A stretch of 64,000 nt of DNA from Massilimicrobiota sp. An134 (GCF_002160815.1 NZ_NFLH01000006.1:34104-98103), one strand, 5' to 3'; shown: positions 1 through 8,052, numbered from the stretch's first letter. The notes: generated by a model not told the origin, from the sequence alone. Translations and numbers: made by a program.

Positions 1-2
1 CA

Positions 3-1739
3 TGTTTTGGGGCTAAATTAGTCAAAGGGGTGACAACAAAGGAGTCACCTGAATGGTTAAGAACATTTTTAATGGCAAGTGGTATTAAGCCAATTAATAA
101 TATTGTAGATATTTCTAACTTTGTGATGTTAGAAACAGGACAACCTATTCATATGTATGATTATGATAAGTTAAAAGAAAAACGTTTTGTTATTAAGACT
201 GGATTCCATCAAAAAGCAACATTATTAGATGGTAAAGAATATGAAATCTTACCTGAAGATATTATTGTTTCTACTGATCAGGGAATTGGATGTGTTGCTG
301 GTGTCATGGGTGGTGATGACACAAAGATTGATGAAAATACAGTGAATATTGTCATTGAAGCTGCAACATTCCATGGAGCTACATTAAGAAATACAGCCCG
401 TCGTTTAAATTTATTAACAGATGCTTCTCAACACTATATCAAAGGAGCTATTGATACAGCAAATACACCTCGTGTTCTAAATCGTTGTGCTGCTTTACTT
501 GAAGAATTGGCTGATGCTAAAGAAATTTATCAAACAGTCATGACTGATTATGAAATGGCAGAAAAAGTGATTACATTGACAACATCACGTGTCAATGGAT
601 TACTAGGAACAACAATTTCAACTGAAGATATTGAAGATATATTAACAAGATTACATTTTACATATACATTAGATAATGAAACATTTACTGTTCATGTTCC
701 ATCATATCGTAATGATATGTCAATGGATGCGGATGTCATTGAAGAAATTGCAAGAATGTATGGTTATGATCATATTCCATCTACATTACCGTTAATGGAA
801 ATGACAAAAGGGGCTTTAACACCTGTTCAAAGTCATACAAAAGCAATAAGACATTTATTAACAGATTTAGGATTACATGAAGTTATAACATATACGTTGA
901 CTTCACCATCTATGGTGGATGATTTTAATCTTTTCCATAAAGATGATCATATTGCTTTAATGTTGCCAATCGGTGAAGAAAGAAGTGTAACAAGAAAATC
1001 ATTAATTCCATCTTTATTACAGGCAATCAATTATAATACAGCTCATTCTCAAAAAGATGTTATGATTTATGAAATTTCTAATACTTATTCTCAAGGTCAT
1101 GAAATTCAAAATTTAGCTATTGCATGCACAGGTATGTATCATGATGTGACATGGCAACAAATTCAACAAAAAGCTGATTTCTATTTAGTTAAGGGATTTG
1201 TGGAAACAATTTTAAAGAAATTAGGAATTAAAGAATCACGTTATACATTAAAACGTGTTGAAGAAGATAATCAAAACTTCCATCCTGGAAGAAGTGGATA
1301 TTTAATGATGGGTAATGACATTGTTGGTGTTATTGGTGAAATTCATCCTCGCCTTGCGAAAAAATACGATGTCAAAGATGTTTATGTTGCAGAATTAAAT
1401 CTATCTGTTTTATTAAATTTAAAGAAACCAGCAATTAAATTTACAGATATTCCACAATATCCTTCAGTAACAAGAGATATTGCTTTGGTTATGGATCAAG
1501 ATATTCCTGTTCATGATGTTGTACGCTCTATTTGTAAAGCTGGTCAACGTTTCATTGTTGATACAAAGATTTTTGATATTTATGAAGGGGAACGTATTGA
1601 AAGTGGTAAAAAGTCTGTTGCTATTGCGTTAACATTCCAGGATGCTTCAAAAACATTGGATGATGCAACAATTAATGCAACTATGGAACAAATTTTAAAT
1701 GTTGTTTCTAAAGAATATGGAGCACATTTAAGAGTTTAA
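3..1739 (+). CDS. pheT: Phenylalanine-tRNA ligase beta subunit, 3' part (5' end outside window)
   Basis: Large subunit of the cytosolic alpha2/beta2 synthetase that charges tRNA-Phe. The frame is open from the first bases of the window, so the GTG near base 30 is internal and the N-terminal part (tRNA-binding and B1 domains) lies upstream. The visible ~579 residues begin in the B3/B4 editing region (SPEWL, INNIVDISNFVMLETGQP), continue through the B5 domain (about residues 215-280 of the visible part), the catalytic-like core, and end in an FDX-ACB anticodon-binding domain (DIPQYPSVTRDIALVMD to the end). Family length is about 800 residues, so roughly 220 are missing. pheS is expected just upstream. 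No internal damage is seen. Confidence 0.96.
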   Translation, partial: CFGAKLVKGVTTKESPEWLRTFLMASGIKPINNIVDISNFVMLETGQPIHMYDYDKLKEKRFVIKTGFHQKATLLDGKEYEILPEDIIVSTDQGIGCVAGVMGGDDTKIDENTVNIVIEAATFHGATLRNTARRLNLLTDASQHYIKGAIDTANTPRVLNRCAALLEELADAKEIYQTVMTDYEMAEKVITLTTSRVNGLLGTTISTEDIEDILTRLHFTYTLDNETFTVHVPSYRNDMSMDADVIEEIARMYGYDHIPSTLPLMEMTKGALTPVQSHTKAIRHLLTDLGLHEVITYTLTSPSMVDDFNLFHKDDHIALMLPIGEERSVTRKSLIPSLLQAINYNTAHSQKDVMIYEISNTYSQGHEIQNLAIACTGMYHDVTWQQIQQKADFYLVKGFVETILKKLGIKESRYTLKRVEEDNQNFHPGRSGYLMMGNDIVGVIGEIHPRLAKKYDVKDVYVAELNLSVLLNLKKPAIKFTDIPQYPSVTRDIALVMDQDIPVHDVVRSICKAGQRFIVDTKIFDIYEGERIESGKKSVAIALTFQDASKTLDDATINATMEQILNVVSKEYGAHLRV

Positions 1740-1793
1740 ATTCAATGCTTTGAGTTCTCTTTATGCGGTTTATACTGTTATTTGAAGAACGGA

Positions 1794-1841
1794 TTGAAAA
1801 CGAACTGATGAAGGCTTACTTTAGAAGTTAAAGGTTTTCAA
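1794..1841. other. Possible structured 3' region after pheT
   Basis: An 8-bp perfect inverted repeat (TTGAAAAC at 1794-1801, GTTTTCAA at 1834-1841) encloses a second short pairing (AACT near 1803, AGTT at 1826-1829). It is followed by the palindromic stretch TCATGATTGATCATGA and then by the terminator at 1864. It lies about 55 bases after the pheT stop, with convergent genes beyond. It could be a stable 3' UTR or a small RNA. No known family is recognised. Confidence 0.3.
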
Positions 1842-1863
1842 GCTATCATGATTGATCATGAAT

Positions 1864-1891
1864 GGAGATGATTTTGTTCATCTCCTTTTTT
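1864..1891 (+). terminator. Rho-independent terminator after pheT
   Basis: GGAGATGA (1864-1871), a 6-nt loop and TCATCTCC (1878-1885), followed by six T residues. It lies 125 bases beyond the pheT stop and ends the pheT transcript. Confidence 0.85.
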
Positions 1892-1930
1892 ATTTATTAT
1901 ATAATGATATGATTTTATGAATGTGTATAA

Positions 1931-1979
1931 AATAAAAAGTCATAATACATAGATGCTCATCATCTTAGCATTATAACTT
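1931..1979 (-). terminator. Likely terminator of the leftward exporter operon
   Basis: Imperfect inverted repeat (AGTCATAAT at the left arm, ATTATAACT at the right arm, with an inner GATG/CATC pairing). On the minus strand a T-rich tract follows it, just after the stop of the gene ending at 1987. Confidence 0.5.
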
Positions 1980-1986
1980 CTTTTAT

Positions 1987-2442
1987 TTATCCCATATCAA
2001 TAAAATTCTTTGTTTTGATTCTTTTATAAACTTGAAATGCTGTAGAGGAAATTAAAATAGCTAAAGCTAGTGAAAGACTGGTTCCTAAAGTGGATAAAAA
2101 GCTTTTCATAAAAAGGTCATTCATCCCTTGTACAGCATACAGCATTGTATAGTAAATACCACTACCAGGAACTAATGGAAAGCAACCGATAACAATAAAA
2201 ATGGTAGCAGGGGCTTTGAAAAACCTAGCAAAACATTCAGCAAGCAATGATACGCAAAGCATTGCAATAAAACTTTGTAGGAAAATATTGTTGAGTGAAG
2301 CAGTTGCTAAATAAATAAACCATCCTAGCGCACCAATAAGAGATCCTGTTAAAGAAAATCGAATATTTTTCTGTATTCTAAATATAAAAGTAAAACCAAA
2401 GCAGCCTATAAAAGCTGATAAACACTGTATAAACCCTTCCAT
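1987..2442 (-). CDS. Threonine/serine exporter family protein, small membrane subunit (YjjB/DUF3815 type)
   Basis: A 151-residue, almost wholly hydrophobic protein with about five membrane segments. It matches the small half of the split ThrE-type exporters (YjjB, DUF3815). The motif FIVIGCFPLVPGSGIYY, with its PGSG turn, is characteristic of the family. Its gene is read one base after the larger partner (2444-3196), with AAGGAG as ribosome binding site, so the two are translationally linked. In this family the two halves form one transporter; exported amino acids or dicarboxylates cannot be decided from sequence. Confidence 0.85.
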   Translation of the reverse strand: MEGFIQCLSAFIGCFGFTFIFRIQKNIRFSLTGSLIGALGWFIYLATASLNNIFLQSFIAMLCVSLLAECFARFFKAPATIFIVIGCFPLVPGSGIYYTMLYAVQGMNDLFMKSFLSTLGTSLSLALAILISSTAFQVYKRIKTKNFIDMG

Positions 2443-2443
2443 T

Positions 2444-3196
2444 TTAAACTCCTTGTAAAATCATCATCATAATCCCTACACCAATAGCAATGCTGGCAGC
2501 TATTAAAATAGCTTCAATCATACGAGATAATCCAGAAACAAAGTCACCGCCAATAATATCCCTTAGACTATTTGTAATAGCAATACCAGGAACAAGAATC
2601 ATTAAAGTTCCTGTAATCACTGCCTGTTGATTAGTAATGAAATTTATTTTTTGTGCAATAATAGCAATACTGGCTAAAACCATACTTGCTAGAATTGTAC
2701 GAACGATTCCATTAACATCAAGCTTTTCTAAAAGATATATAAAATAGTATAAAATAAACCCAATAAAAGCAGAAACAATCATTTCATTGATATGTCCACC
2801 AAAAAATGCACAGAACATGGCTGCGGATACAATATAACCAATAAGTATGAGACGATAATTCAATCTTTCGGATTCAATTATCTCAATTTGATTTTTGATT
2901 TCATCTAGAGATAATTCTTGATTACTGATTTGTCTGACTAAGCAATTGAGTTCATATAAATGATCCAGATGAGTACGATTACTACGTGATCGCCTGGATG
3001 ATTGATAGGGTGTTCCATCATGCAAAGTTAATGATAAAGTAAAATATGATGGGATTGCGAAAACTTCAATATCAGTAAAGCCAAATCCTTCACACATTCT
3101 TTTTAAAGATTCTTCTACACGGTATATTTCTGCACCATGTTTTAATAACAATTGTCCAATTTTATTGATTTGTTGTAAAATGTCTAAATCGTTCAT
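2444..3196 (-). CDS. Threonine/serine exporter family protein, large subunit (YjjP/DUF1212 type)
   Basis: A 250-residue member of the ThrE/DUF1212 family. The soluble N-terminal part (residues 1-115) carries the family pattern LLKHGAEIYRVEESLKRMC, FAIPSYFTLSLT and a basic RRSRSNRTHLD region. It is followed by about five membrane segments, with a GTLMILVPGIAITNSLRDIIGGD motif near residue 200. It lies directly upstream of its small partner and 36 bases after tmcAL, so all three may be cotranscribed leftward. The predicted role is amino-acid export across the cytoplasmic membrane; the substrate is inferred only from family name. Confidence 0.87.
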   Translation of the reverse strand: MNDLDILQQINKIGQLLLKHGAEIYRVEESLKRMCEGFGFTDIEVFAIPSYFTLSLTLHDGTPYQSSRRSRSNRTHLDHLYELNCLVRQISNQELSLDEIKNQIEIIESERLNYRLILIGYIVSAAMFCAFFGGHINEMIVSAFIGFILYYFIYLLEKLDVNGIVRTILASMVLASIAIIAQKINFITNQQAVITGTLMILVPGIAITNSLRDIIGGDFVSGLSRMIEAILIAASIAIGVGIMMMILQGV

Positions 3197-3232
3197 TTTT
3201 TCACCCCACAGATAATTGTTATATCATAAACC

Positions 3233-4384
3233 TCATGATTGAATCAATGGAATATGTGAAAATTCTTCTTGAATAAGTGCTTGTGGGTGAGAAGATAAAA
3301 GTGAAAGTAAACGTGTTGCTTTCAGTTCTATTTCTAAAGCAGGGTGATGATATTTTGGCAGGTTGGTAATTAAAGAATAAGGACATGTTTTTTTAATAGT
3401 AGATAAATATTGTCTTCCCTTTTGATTCATAGCTAAGACTCTTAAATAATCGACATGCATGGCATTATGAATATCATTTTTTGTGTTCTTCATTAAAATA
3501 TGAATAAGCATACGCGAAATACGTGGACGTGTATAACGTTTAGAGGATAACTGATTGATGAATTCTTCCATTGATGAACAGGATTGGATATGTTTATATA
3601 ATAAATTTTCTAAACCTTCATCGACCATATGATAGCTTTTTAGTTCCTGTAAACTGGATGTACAAATTTGATATTGTAAATATGGAAAAAAATCTTCAAG
3701 TTGAAAAAGATCACAATGATGATAAAGATCGGCATGAGGCAAGGAATGAGAAAAATCTTGCTTATTTCTTATAGCATTTCTGATAGCTGATGCACTGGCA
3801 ATGGTTTGAAGATTTAATCCATGATAAGCATTTGTTCTTGGAAAACAATGAGGAGTTATAGGATATTGATGGAAAATAATTTCTTTGACATAACTGAGTC
3901 CTAATAAATCATTGGGTGTTTTAATTTCTTTATTCATAATGTATTGAAGTGCCTGATTGCAGGCATCAGCATAGCGTAATCCTTTTTTCATAGCTTTTTG
4001 AACATATTCATTATAGATATCTTGATGTTGAAAAATGGCTTGAGCGATATCAACAAAAGTTGAAATACGACCATCTTCACTACCAAAACATATATCAGTG
4101 ACCCCTATAGCTGCTAATAAATCTATAGCTCCTTTTGCAAAATAGTCTGCACTTTGACAAGTATAAACAAAAGGTAATTCAATCACTAAATCTACACCAA
4201 ATTCGATTGCTAACTGACTGCGTTTCCATTTATCAATAATAGCTGGTTCACCTCTTTGTACAAATGATGACGACATAATCGCAATTGTATAATCAAATTG
4301 TGCCAGAGACTTTGCTTTTTGGATATGATAAATGTGTCCATTATGAAAAGGATTATATTCAACAATTAATCCTAATATTCTCAT
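3233..4384 (-). CDS. tmcAL: tRNA(Met) cytidine acetate ligase (YlbM family)
   Basis: Predicted to activate acetate with ATP and form N4-acetylcytidine at the wobble base of elongator tRNA-Met. The N-terminus has the nucleotidyltransferase-like ATP site: GLIVEYNPFHNGHIYH, SSSFVQRGEPA, ELPFVYTCQSADYFA and FGSEDG. SASAIRNAI appears near residue 195. At 383 residues it has the usual family length. I start it at the ATG at 4384 rather than ten codons upstream, because GGAGGTGAAAG lies at the right distance and the family begins MRILGLIVEYNPFH. The divergent neighbours yceD-rpmF reproduce the ylbM-ylbN-rpmF neighbourhood of Bacillus. Confidence 0.92.
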   Translation of the reverse strand: MRILGLIVEYNPFHNGHIYHIQKAKSLAQFDYTIAIMSSSFVQRGEPAIIDKWKRSQLAIEFGVDLVIELPFVYTCQSADYFAKGAIDLLAAIGVTDICFGSEDGRISTFVDIAQAIFQHQDIYNEYVQKAMKKGLRYADACNQALQYIMNKEIKTPNDLLGLSYVKEIIFHQYPITPHCFPRTNAYHGLNLQTIASASAIRNAIRNKQDFSHSLPHADLYHHCDLFQLEDFFPYLQYQICTSSLQELKSYHMVDEGLENLLYKHIQSCSSMEEFINQLSSKRYTRPRISRMLIHILMKNTKNDIHNAMHVDYLRVLAMNQKGRQYLSTIKKTCPYSLITNLPKYHHPALEIELKATRLLSLLSSHPQALIQEEFSHIPLIQS

Positions 4385-4482
4385 GGCTTTCACCTCCAAG
4401 GGATAGTTTAACATAGTTTAGGAAATAAACATAGTTTTACTTGAAAAGAGTAGAAATATTCAATGAAATATTTAAATTTAGA

Positions 4483-4511
4483 TTGACATATTTCTTACTT
4501 TTATATATAAT
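4483..4511 (+). promoter_or_regulatory. Consensus sigma-A promoter for yceD-rpmF
   Basis: TTGACA at 4483-4488, a 17-bp spacer and TATAAT at 4506-4511: a perfect vegetative promoter. Transcription should start near 4518, leaving a leader of only about 15-20 bases before the first gene. Confidence 0.85.
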
Positions 4512-4539
4512 GGGCTATGCGATGTAAAGGGTGATTTTT

Positions 4540-5052
4540 TTGAAATGGAATTTACAATGGATTATTAAACAAAAAGATGGTTGTTTTCATTTCGATGAAA
4601 AATTAAGTTTTCCATCAGAAATGTTCCATAATTTATCCCAAATTAATGGTTTAAAGGATGTTCATGTTCAAGGACAGGGACGTTTAGACACAAAAAATCA
4701 TCAATTATACGTTGATTTCCAAATAGATGGAGAAATGATTTTACCATGTGCCATATCATTGGAAGATGTGGATTATCCTTTCCATATTGAATCAAATGTT
4801 ATTTTTGCTTTTTATAAACCACAAGATGATGAAGAGGTTATAGAAGTTAAGAAAAACATTGTTGATTTAACACCTGTCATTTTCCAGGAGATTATGCTGG
4901 AAGTTCCAATGAGAGTTGTTAAGGAAGGTGCTTCTTTAAAGACTCAAGGTCATGGCTGGAAAGTATTAAGTGAAGAGGATGAAAAACATGATGAGGATTA
5001 TATTGATCCTCGTTTAGCGAAGCTTAAAGATTATTTTAAGGATAAGGAATAA
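4540..5052 (+). CDS. YceD/DUF177 family protein (YlbN)
   Basis: A soluble acidic protein of about 170 residues from the DUF177 family, almost always encoded just upstream of rpmF. It matches the family pattern of a beta-rich N-terminal half and a CxxPxxxED-like segment: CAISLEDVDYPFHIESNVIF near residues 70-90. The C-terminus is IDPRLAKLKDYF, as usual. The first of the paired family cysteines is not obvious. The start is uncertain: GTG at 4531 overlaps its own ribosome site, so I prefer TTG at 4540 (MKWNLQW), which sits six bases after AAAGGGTGA. In plants and E. coli the family is linked to 23S rRNA accumulation; the molecular role is not settled. Confidence 0.82.
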   Translation: MKWNLQWIIKQKDGCFHFDEKLSFPSEMFHNLSQINGLKDVHVQGQGRLDTKNHQLYVDFQIDGEMILPCAISLEDVDYPFHIESNVIFAFYKPQDDEEVIEVKKNIVDLTPVIFQEIMLEVPMRVVKEGASLKTQGHGWKVLSEEDEKHDEDYIDPRLAKLKDYFKDKE

Positions 5053-5064
5053 GGAGGTGTACCT

Positions 5065-5232
5065 ATGGCAGTACCACAAAGAAGAGTTTCAAAAACAAGA
5101 AGAAACAAAAGAAGAACACATGACAAGTTAACAGTACCAAGTGTCGTTGTTTGCCCAGAATGTGGAGAATATAAATTATCTCATAGAGTATGCAAACATT
5201 GCGGAACTTACAACGGACAAAAAGTGTTATAA
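5065..5232 (+). CDS. rpmF: 50S ribosomal protein L32, zinc-ribbon form
   Basis: A 55-residue protein that begins [17 protein letters not shown] and carries a CxxC...CxxC zinc ribbon ([23 protein letters not shown]). This is the C+ (zinc-binding) L32 type. It starts 12 bases after the yceD stop behind a strong AAGGAGGT site. It is short and easily missed by length cut-offs, but is certain by sequence. Confidence 0.97.
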   Translation: MAVPQRRVSKTRRNKRRTHDKLTVPSVVVCPECGEYKLSHRVCKHCGTYNGQKVL

Positions 5233-5237
5233 AAACT

Positions 5238-5262
5238 GCCCCTTATTTCAAGGGCTTTTTTT
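5238..5262 (+). terminator. Terminator directly after rpmF
   Basis: GCCCCTT, loop ATTTC and AAGGGC (one bulge), followed by seven T residues, beginning six bases after the rpmF stop. Confidence 0.75.
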
Positions 5263-5274
5263 ATGAATAAATGA

Positions 5275-5313
5275 AAATAAGAGAATAGCGATTTAGCTGT
5301 TCTCTTATTTTTT
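5275..5313. terminator. Bidirectional terminator between convergent genes
   Basis: A long A/T-flanked hairpin: AAATAAGAGAATAGC pairs with GCTGTTCTCTTATTT with one wobble, and T runs lie on both strands. It separates rpmF (+) from the GNAT gene (-). Confidence 0.8.
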
Positions 5314-5318
5314 GAAAA

Positions 5319-5843
5319 TTATTTTCGTTGATGAATAAAATTTTGAGGTAACAGTTCATAAAAAATAGCTGAATGCATTTCTCCTTGAGGATCTTTCCAA
5401 TAATTATATTGAATATCATATTTTTGAAAACCTATTTTTTCATAAACATGTTGCGCACGAAGATTATTCAAATCTGTACTTAAAACTATTTTGGGTACAC
5501 CTTTTTGAAAGAGTTCATGAATGAATAATGTGAGTATGGTATGACCTAAACCTTGATTTTGCATATTTATTTCACATATTTTAATACCAATTTCAACTGC
5601 GTCATGACAAGGAAAAAAGCACATCTCCCCAATGGGGCAATCTTTATATTCGATAATAAGACGATGCTTATGATTTTTTATTTCTTCTTGGAGCTGGTGC
5701 TTAACTTTTTGAACGGTCGTATTGATACCTTCTGGAAATCCAGCATGAGCCATTATTTTTCCGTCATTCCACCATTTTGTAAGAATTGTTGCATCATTTT
5801 CTTTTGCATCACGAATGAGTATATTTTTATAAAGAATTTTCAT
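5319..5843 (-). CDS. GNAT family N-acetyltransferase
   Basis: A 174-residue acetyl-CoA-dependent acetyltransferase of the RimJ/Acetyltransf_3 style. The N-terminal ILIRDAKENDATILTKWWND matches the opening strand and helix of that group. NMQNQGLGHTIL (about residue 95) is the acetyl-CoA pyrophosphate loop (Q/RxxGxG/A). NLRAQHVYEKIGFQKY near residue 127 is the motif B region. The substrate (aminoglycoside, protein N-terminus or small molecule) cannot be told. It follows the rhodanese-like gene by two bases, so the pair is probably one leftward operon. Confidence 0.85.
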   Translation of the reverse strand: MKILYKNILIRDAKENDATILTKWWNDGKIMAHAGFPEGINTTVQKVKHQLQEEIKNHKHRLIIEYKDCPIGEMCFFPCHDAVEIGIKICEINMQNQGLGHTILTLFIHELFQKGVPKIVLSTDLNNLRAQHVYEKIGFQKYDIQYNYWKDPQGEMHSAIFYELLPQNFIHQRK

Positions 5844-5845
5844 TA

Positions 5846-6211
5846 TTATCTTTTTCTTCTACGATTTTTTCTTGTCGCTTGAAATCCTTCTTCTCTTTCT
5901 CTATAATTTAAAAAACTTCCTAGATCATAAACATCATAATCTTTCTTTAATAGTTTTTTACAGGCTTTTTCACTGAGTGCCTTGTTAATGGCATATAAAT
6001 AATATTTCATGTTTTTATTAGGATATGATTCTTCAAATCTATCTAATAAACGAAAAGGAAAACATTCTGCATCAGCAATATGTAATTCATCATAGTCTTT
6101 TAATTCATCTAAACATATAATTGTGATTTTATCAGGATTTTTTTCATATTGACGAAATCCTTCATTAATATCTATTTTCTTAATTTCTACTTTTTTTCCA
6201 AAACCAAACAT
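5846..6211 (-). CDS. Rhodanese-like fold protein without the active-site cysteine
   Basis: A 121-residue soluble protein whose middle and C-terminal part follows the rhodanese pattern: CLDELKDYDELHIADAECFPFRLLDRF, then MKYYLYAINKALSEKACKKLLKKDYDVYDLGSFLNY. In true rhodaneses the loop after the strand YxYC holds the sulfur-carrying Cys; here the loop reads YLYAINKALS, so that Cys is Ala. It is therefore unlikely to be a sulfurtransferase and may be a binding domain. The tail is very basic (RKNRRRKR), suggesting nucleic-acid or membrane contact. The start follows GGAGGAAATAAA. It is first in a likely operon with the GNAT. Confidence 0.7.
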   Translation of the reverse strand: MFGFGKKVEIKKIDINEGFRQYEKNPDKITIICLDELKDYDELHIADAECFPFRLLDRFEESYPNKNMKYYLYAINKALSEKACKKLLKKDYDVYDLGSFLNYREREEGFQATRKNRRRKR

Positions 6212-6263
6212 TTTATTTCCTCCAATACTTATCTATAATATCACTATTTCTTTATTTTTTCTA

Positions 6264-6292
6264 TTGCTTTTCTATATTTTATATGTTATTAT
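6264..6292 (+). promoter_or_regulatory. Promoter for the tRNA-Glu/tRNA-Trp pair
   Basis: TTGCTT at 6264-6269, a 17-bp spacer and TATTAT at 6287-6292, ending about 18 bases before the first tRNA base. Confidence 0.6.
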
Positions 6293-6310
6293 TACAAAGC
6301 AAAATCAATT

Positions 6311-6386
6311 GGCCTGTTGGAGAAACGGTTAACTCACATGCCTTTCACGCATGCATTCACGGGTTCGAATCCCGTACAGGTCACCA
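6311..6386 (+). tRNA. tRNA-Glu (anticodon TTC)
   Basis: Complete cloverleaf. The acceptor stem is GGCCTGT/ACAGGTC, the anticodon stem CATGC/GCATG has loop CTTTCAC (anticodon 6344-6346), and the T arm is ACGGGTTCGAATCCCGT. The CCA end is encoded at 6384-6386. Confidence 0.97.
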
Positions 6387-6389
6387 TAT

Positions 6390-6463
6390 AGGGGCGTGGT
6401 TCAATGGTAGAGCATCGGTCTCCAAAACCGTGGACGCGGGTTCGATTCCTGCCGCCCCTGCCA
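6390..6463 (+). tRNA. tRNA-Trp (anticodon CCA)
   Basis: Acceptor stem AGGGGCG/CGCCCCT, D arm with GTTCAATGGTAGAGC, anticodon loop CTCCAAA (CCA at 6422-6424), T arm GCGGGTTCGATTCCTGC and an encoded CCA end. The outermost anticodon-stem pair is a T-T mismatch (6415/6431). It lies three bases after tRNA-Glu and is surely cotranscribed with it. Confidence 0.96.
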
Positions 6464-6473
6464 TCAGTAAGTT

Positions 6474-6496
6474 AGAGCGATTGATCGCTCTTTTTT
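6474..6496 (+). terminator. Terminator of the tRNA operon
   Basis: AGAGCGA, loop TTGA, TCGCTCT and a T run, ten bases after tRNA-Trp. Confidence 0.9.
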
Positions 6497-6832
6497 CTTA
6501 TTCAAATATATTATTTACGACAGAAGTCATCTCATTGCGATAAATAGTAATTGGGTGGCTTTTTATTCAATGAAATCTATATATGATTAATGTAAAAAAA
6601 TATTTGATAATTTTGTTATTATTTATAGAGATTTCATGTTTTTTAATTGACTTGCAATATCATTTCTCAAATAGAAGTATTTACTTTAACAGGAAATAAA
6701 CGAGAAATTAAAAAGTATGGTATAATATTTTTATAAAATATAGAAATAGTTATTTTCATGAAATAATCAATGTATCATAAACATGAGTTTTATAAACAAT
6801 AAATTGAAAATAGAAGAGGAAAGTGATGCTTT

Positions 6833-7666
6833 ATGAGTCTGATTTTAGAAAAAATAGCACAAGATTATAAATTGAATGATAATGATTTATATTTAGCTCA
6901 ATATATTATTGATCATAGTGATGAAGTGATTCATCTGTCTACGCATCAACTTGCTAAAAATACATACACCAGTGCAACAGCTGTTGTAAGATTCGTAAAA
7001 AAACTTGGTTTTGTAAGTTATAATGATTTTAAAATTCATATTCATTCTTTTTTAAATCAATATTACTTGAAAGATATGGAAATTTTATCTCATGAAAGCT
7101 TATTTTCAATTAAGGAGAAGTTGTCTGAAATTGAAGTGGGTATTATGAATCAGACAAAGCATATGCTTTCAGTAGATACTTTAAAAGAAGTTATGTTCCA
7201 TATTTCGCAAAATCAATATATTGATATTATTGCTAATGACACAAATGCCTGCATTGGTGAATATGCTAGTCATTTATTGTTGAGTACAGGAAAAATAACA
7301 ACGGTTTACCAAAACAGGGATAAACAGTTATGGCTGAGTTTGAATGTGGATTCTCATCATACAGTCATTATGATAAGTAAAAATGGCAAAAATGAACATC
7401 TTTTAAATATTGCTGATATTTTGATCAAAAGAAAAATTCCTTTTATTATCATTACAAGTCATAAAGAAAATCCTCTTTCAAAAAAGCAGGCTATTTTGTT
7501 ACATGGTATGGTTCATGATGAATTTGAAAGCTTAAAGGATATGGTCTTTTATATTTCTTTAAAGTATATTTTTGATCTGATATACAGTATTATCATTTCA
7601 GACGATTTACAACAGGCTAAAGAAGTGGATCAGCTTTATGGGTCGCTATTTGATAAGAAGGTGTAA
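6833..7666 (+). CDS. MurR/RpiR family transcriptional regulator
   Basis: A 277-residue regulator with an N-terminal RpiR winged-helix domain (residues 1-75; STHQLAKNTYTSATAVVRFVKKLGFVSYNDFK is the recognition region) and a C-terminal SIS-fold domain (about 110-250) that in this family senses a sugar phosphate. The SIS part is divergent: the usual glycine-rich start of the phosphosugar site is replaced by IDIIANDTNACIGE, although MISKNGKNEHLLNIADIL still resembles the S-G-x-T/N segment. The gene stands alone and lies directly upstream of the remains of a GH1 6-phospho-beta-glucosidase gene. It was therefore probably the local regulator of a beta-glucoside operon that has since decayed. An extended -10 (TGGTATAAT at 6718-6726) is a possible promoter. 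Confidence 0.88.
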   Translation: MSLILEKIAQDYKLNDNDLYLAQYIIDHSDEVIHLSTHQLAKNTYTSATAVVRFVKKLGFVSYNDFKIHIHSFLNQYYLKDMEILSHESLFSIKEKLSEIEVGIMNQTKHMLSVDTLKEVMFHISQNQYIDIIANDTNACIGEYASHLLLSTGKITTVYQNRDKQLWLSLNVDSHHTVIMISKNGKNEHLLNIADILIKRKIPFIIITSHKENPLSKKQAILLHGMVHDEFESLKDMVFYISLKYIFDLIYSIIISDDLQQAKEVDQLYGSLFDKKV

Positions 7667-7701
7667 TCAAACAGATTATAAGCAGCTCTGACTACTTTTT
7701 T

Positions 7702-7721
7702 TGTTACAATGTAACATTTTT
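7702..7721 (+). terminator. Small hairpin after the RpiR gene, possible terminator or operator
   Basis: TGTTAC, AAT, GTAACA and then five T residues, 36 bases after the stop. The stem is only six pairs, so termination is uncertain. The same palindrome could be an operator for the upstream regulator. Confidence 0.4.
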
Positions 7722-7840
7722 AAAAGGATTTGATTATCAATTTTGTAGCAATATTCCATAATCATTTCTGTGTATTGTATAATTATAAAAACAATGTATG
7801 ATAAATATGTCAACAGTTTTATGAAAAGGAGAAATTATAC

Positions 7841-8052
7841 ATGGTTTTAAGAAAGAATTTTTATGGGGTGGGACCTTAGATGCATATCAGTTTAAATATG
7901 TTATTGTGGAAACGTCAAAAGGGTTAAGTATTGCTGATGTAATGATGGTTAAAGCATAGAGTGTATCCTGAGAAACTATTATTTAGATTATGTAGAAATT
8001 GAGTTTTATTATCGCTGTAAAGAAGTTATTAAGTCAAATGGAGAAGTATTAT
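7841..8052 (+). pseudogene. Remnant of the 5' end of a GH1 6-phospho-beta-glucosidase gene
   Basis: Behind a good AAAGGAG site an ATG at 7841 opens a dead frame. Shifted by two bases (frame from 7843) the DNA reads GFKKEFLWGGTLDAYQF, then KGLSIADVMMVKA and a stop. This is the N-terminal signature of family 1 glycosidases (KxFLWGGATAANQ, DGKGLSxxDVM). Another frame then reads YLDYVEIEFYYRCKEVI, matching the next GH1 segment (HxxxDFYHRYKEDI). So at least two frameshifts and an internal deletion are present, and the remaining ~400 codons are absent. The following gene starts at the very end of the remnant. It records loss of beta-glucoside use next to its RpiR regulator. Confidence 0.8.

Noticed and set aside
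3571..3774. Plus-strand frame inside tmcAL
   Set aside because: Lies wholly within a conserved gene on the opposite strand and has no supporting signals.
6283..6543. Open frame of 86 codons across the tRNA-Glu/tRNA-Trp genes
   Set aside because: It runs through two complete tRNA cloverleaves and a terminator and has no ribosome site; chance frame.
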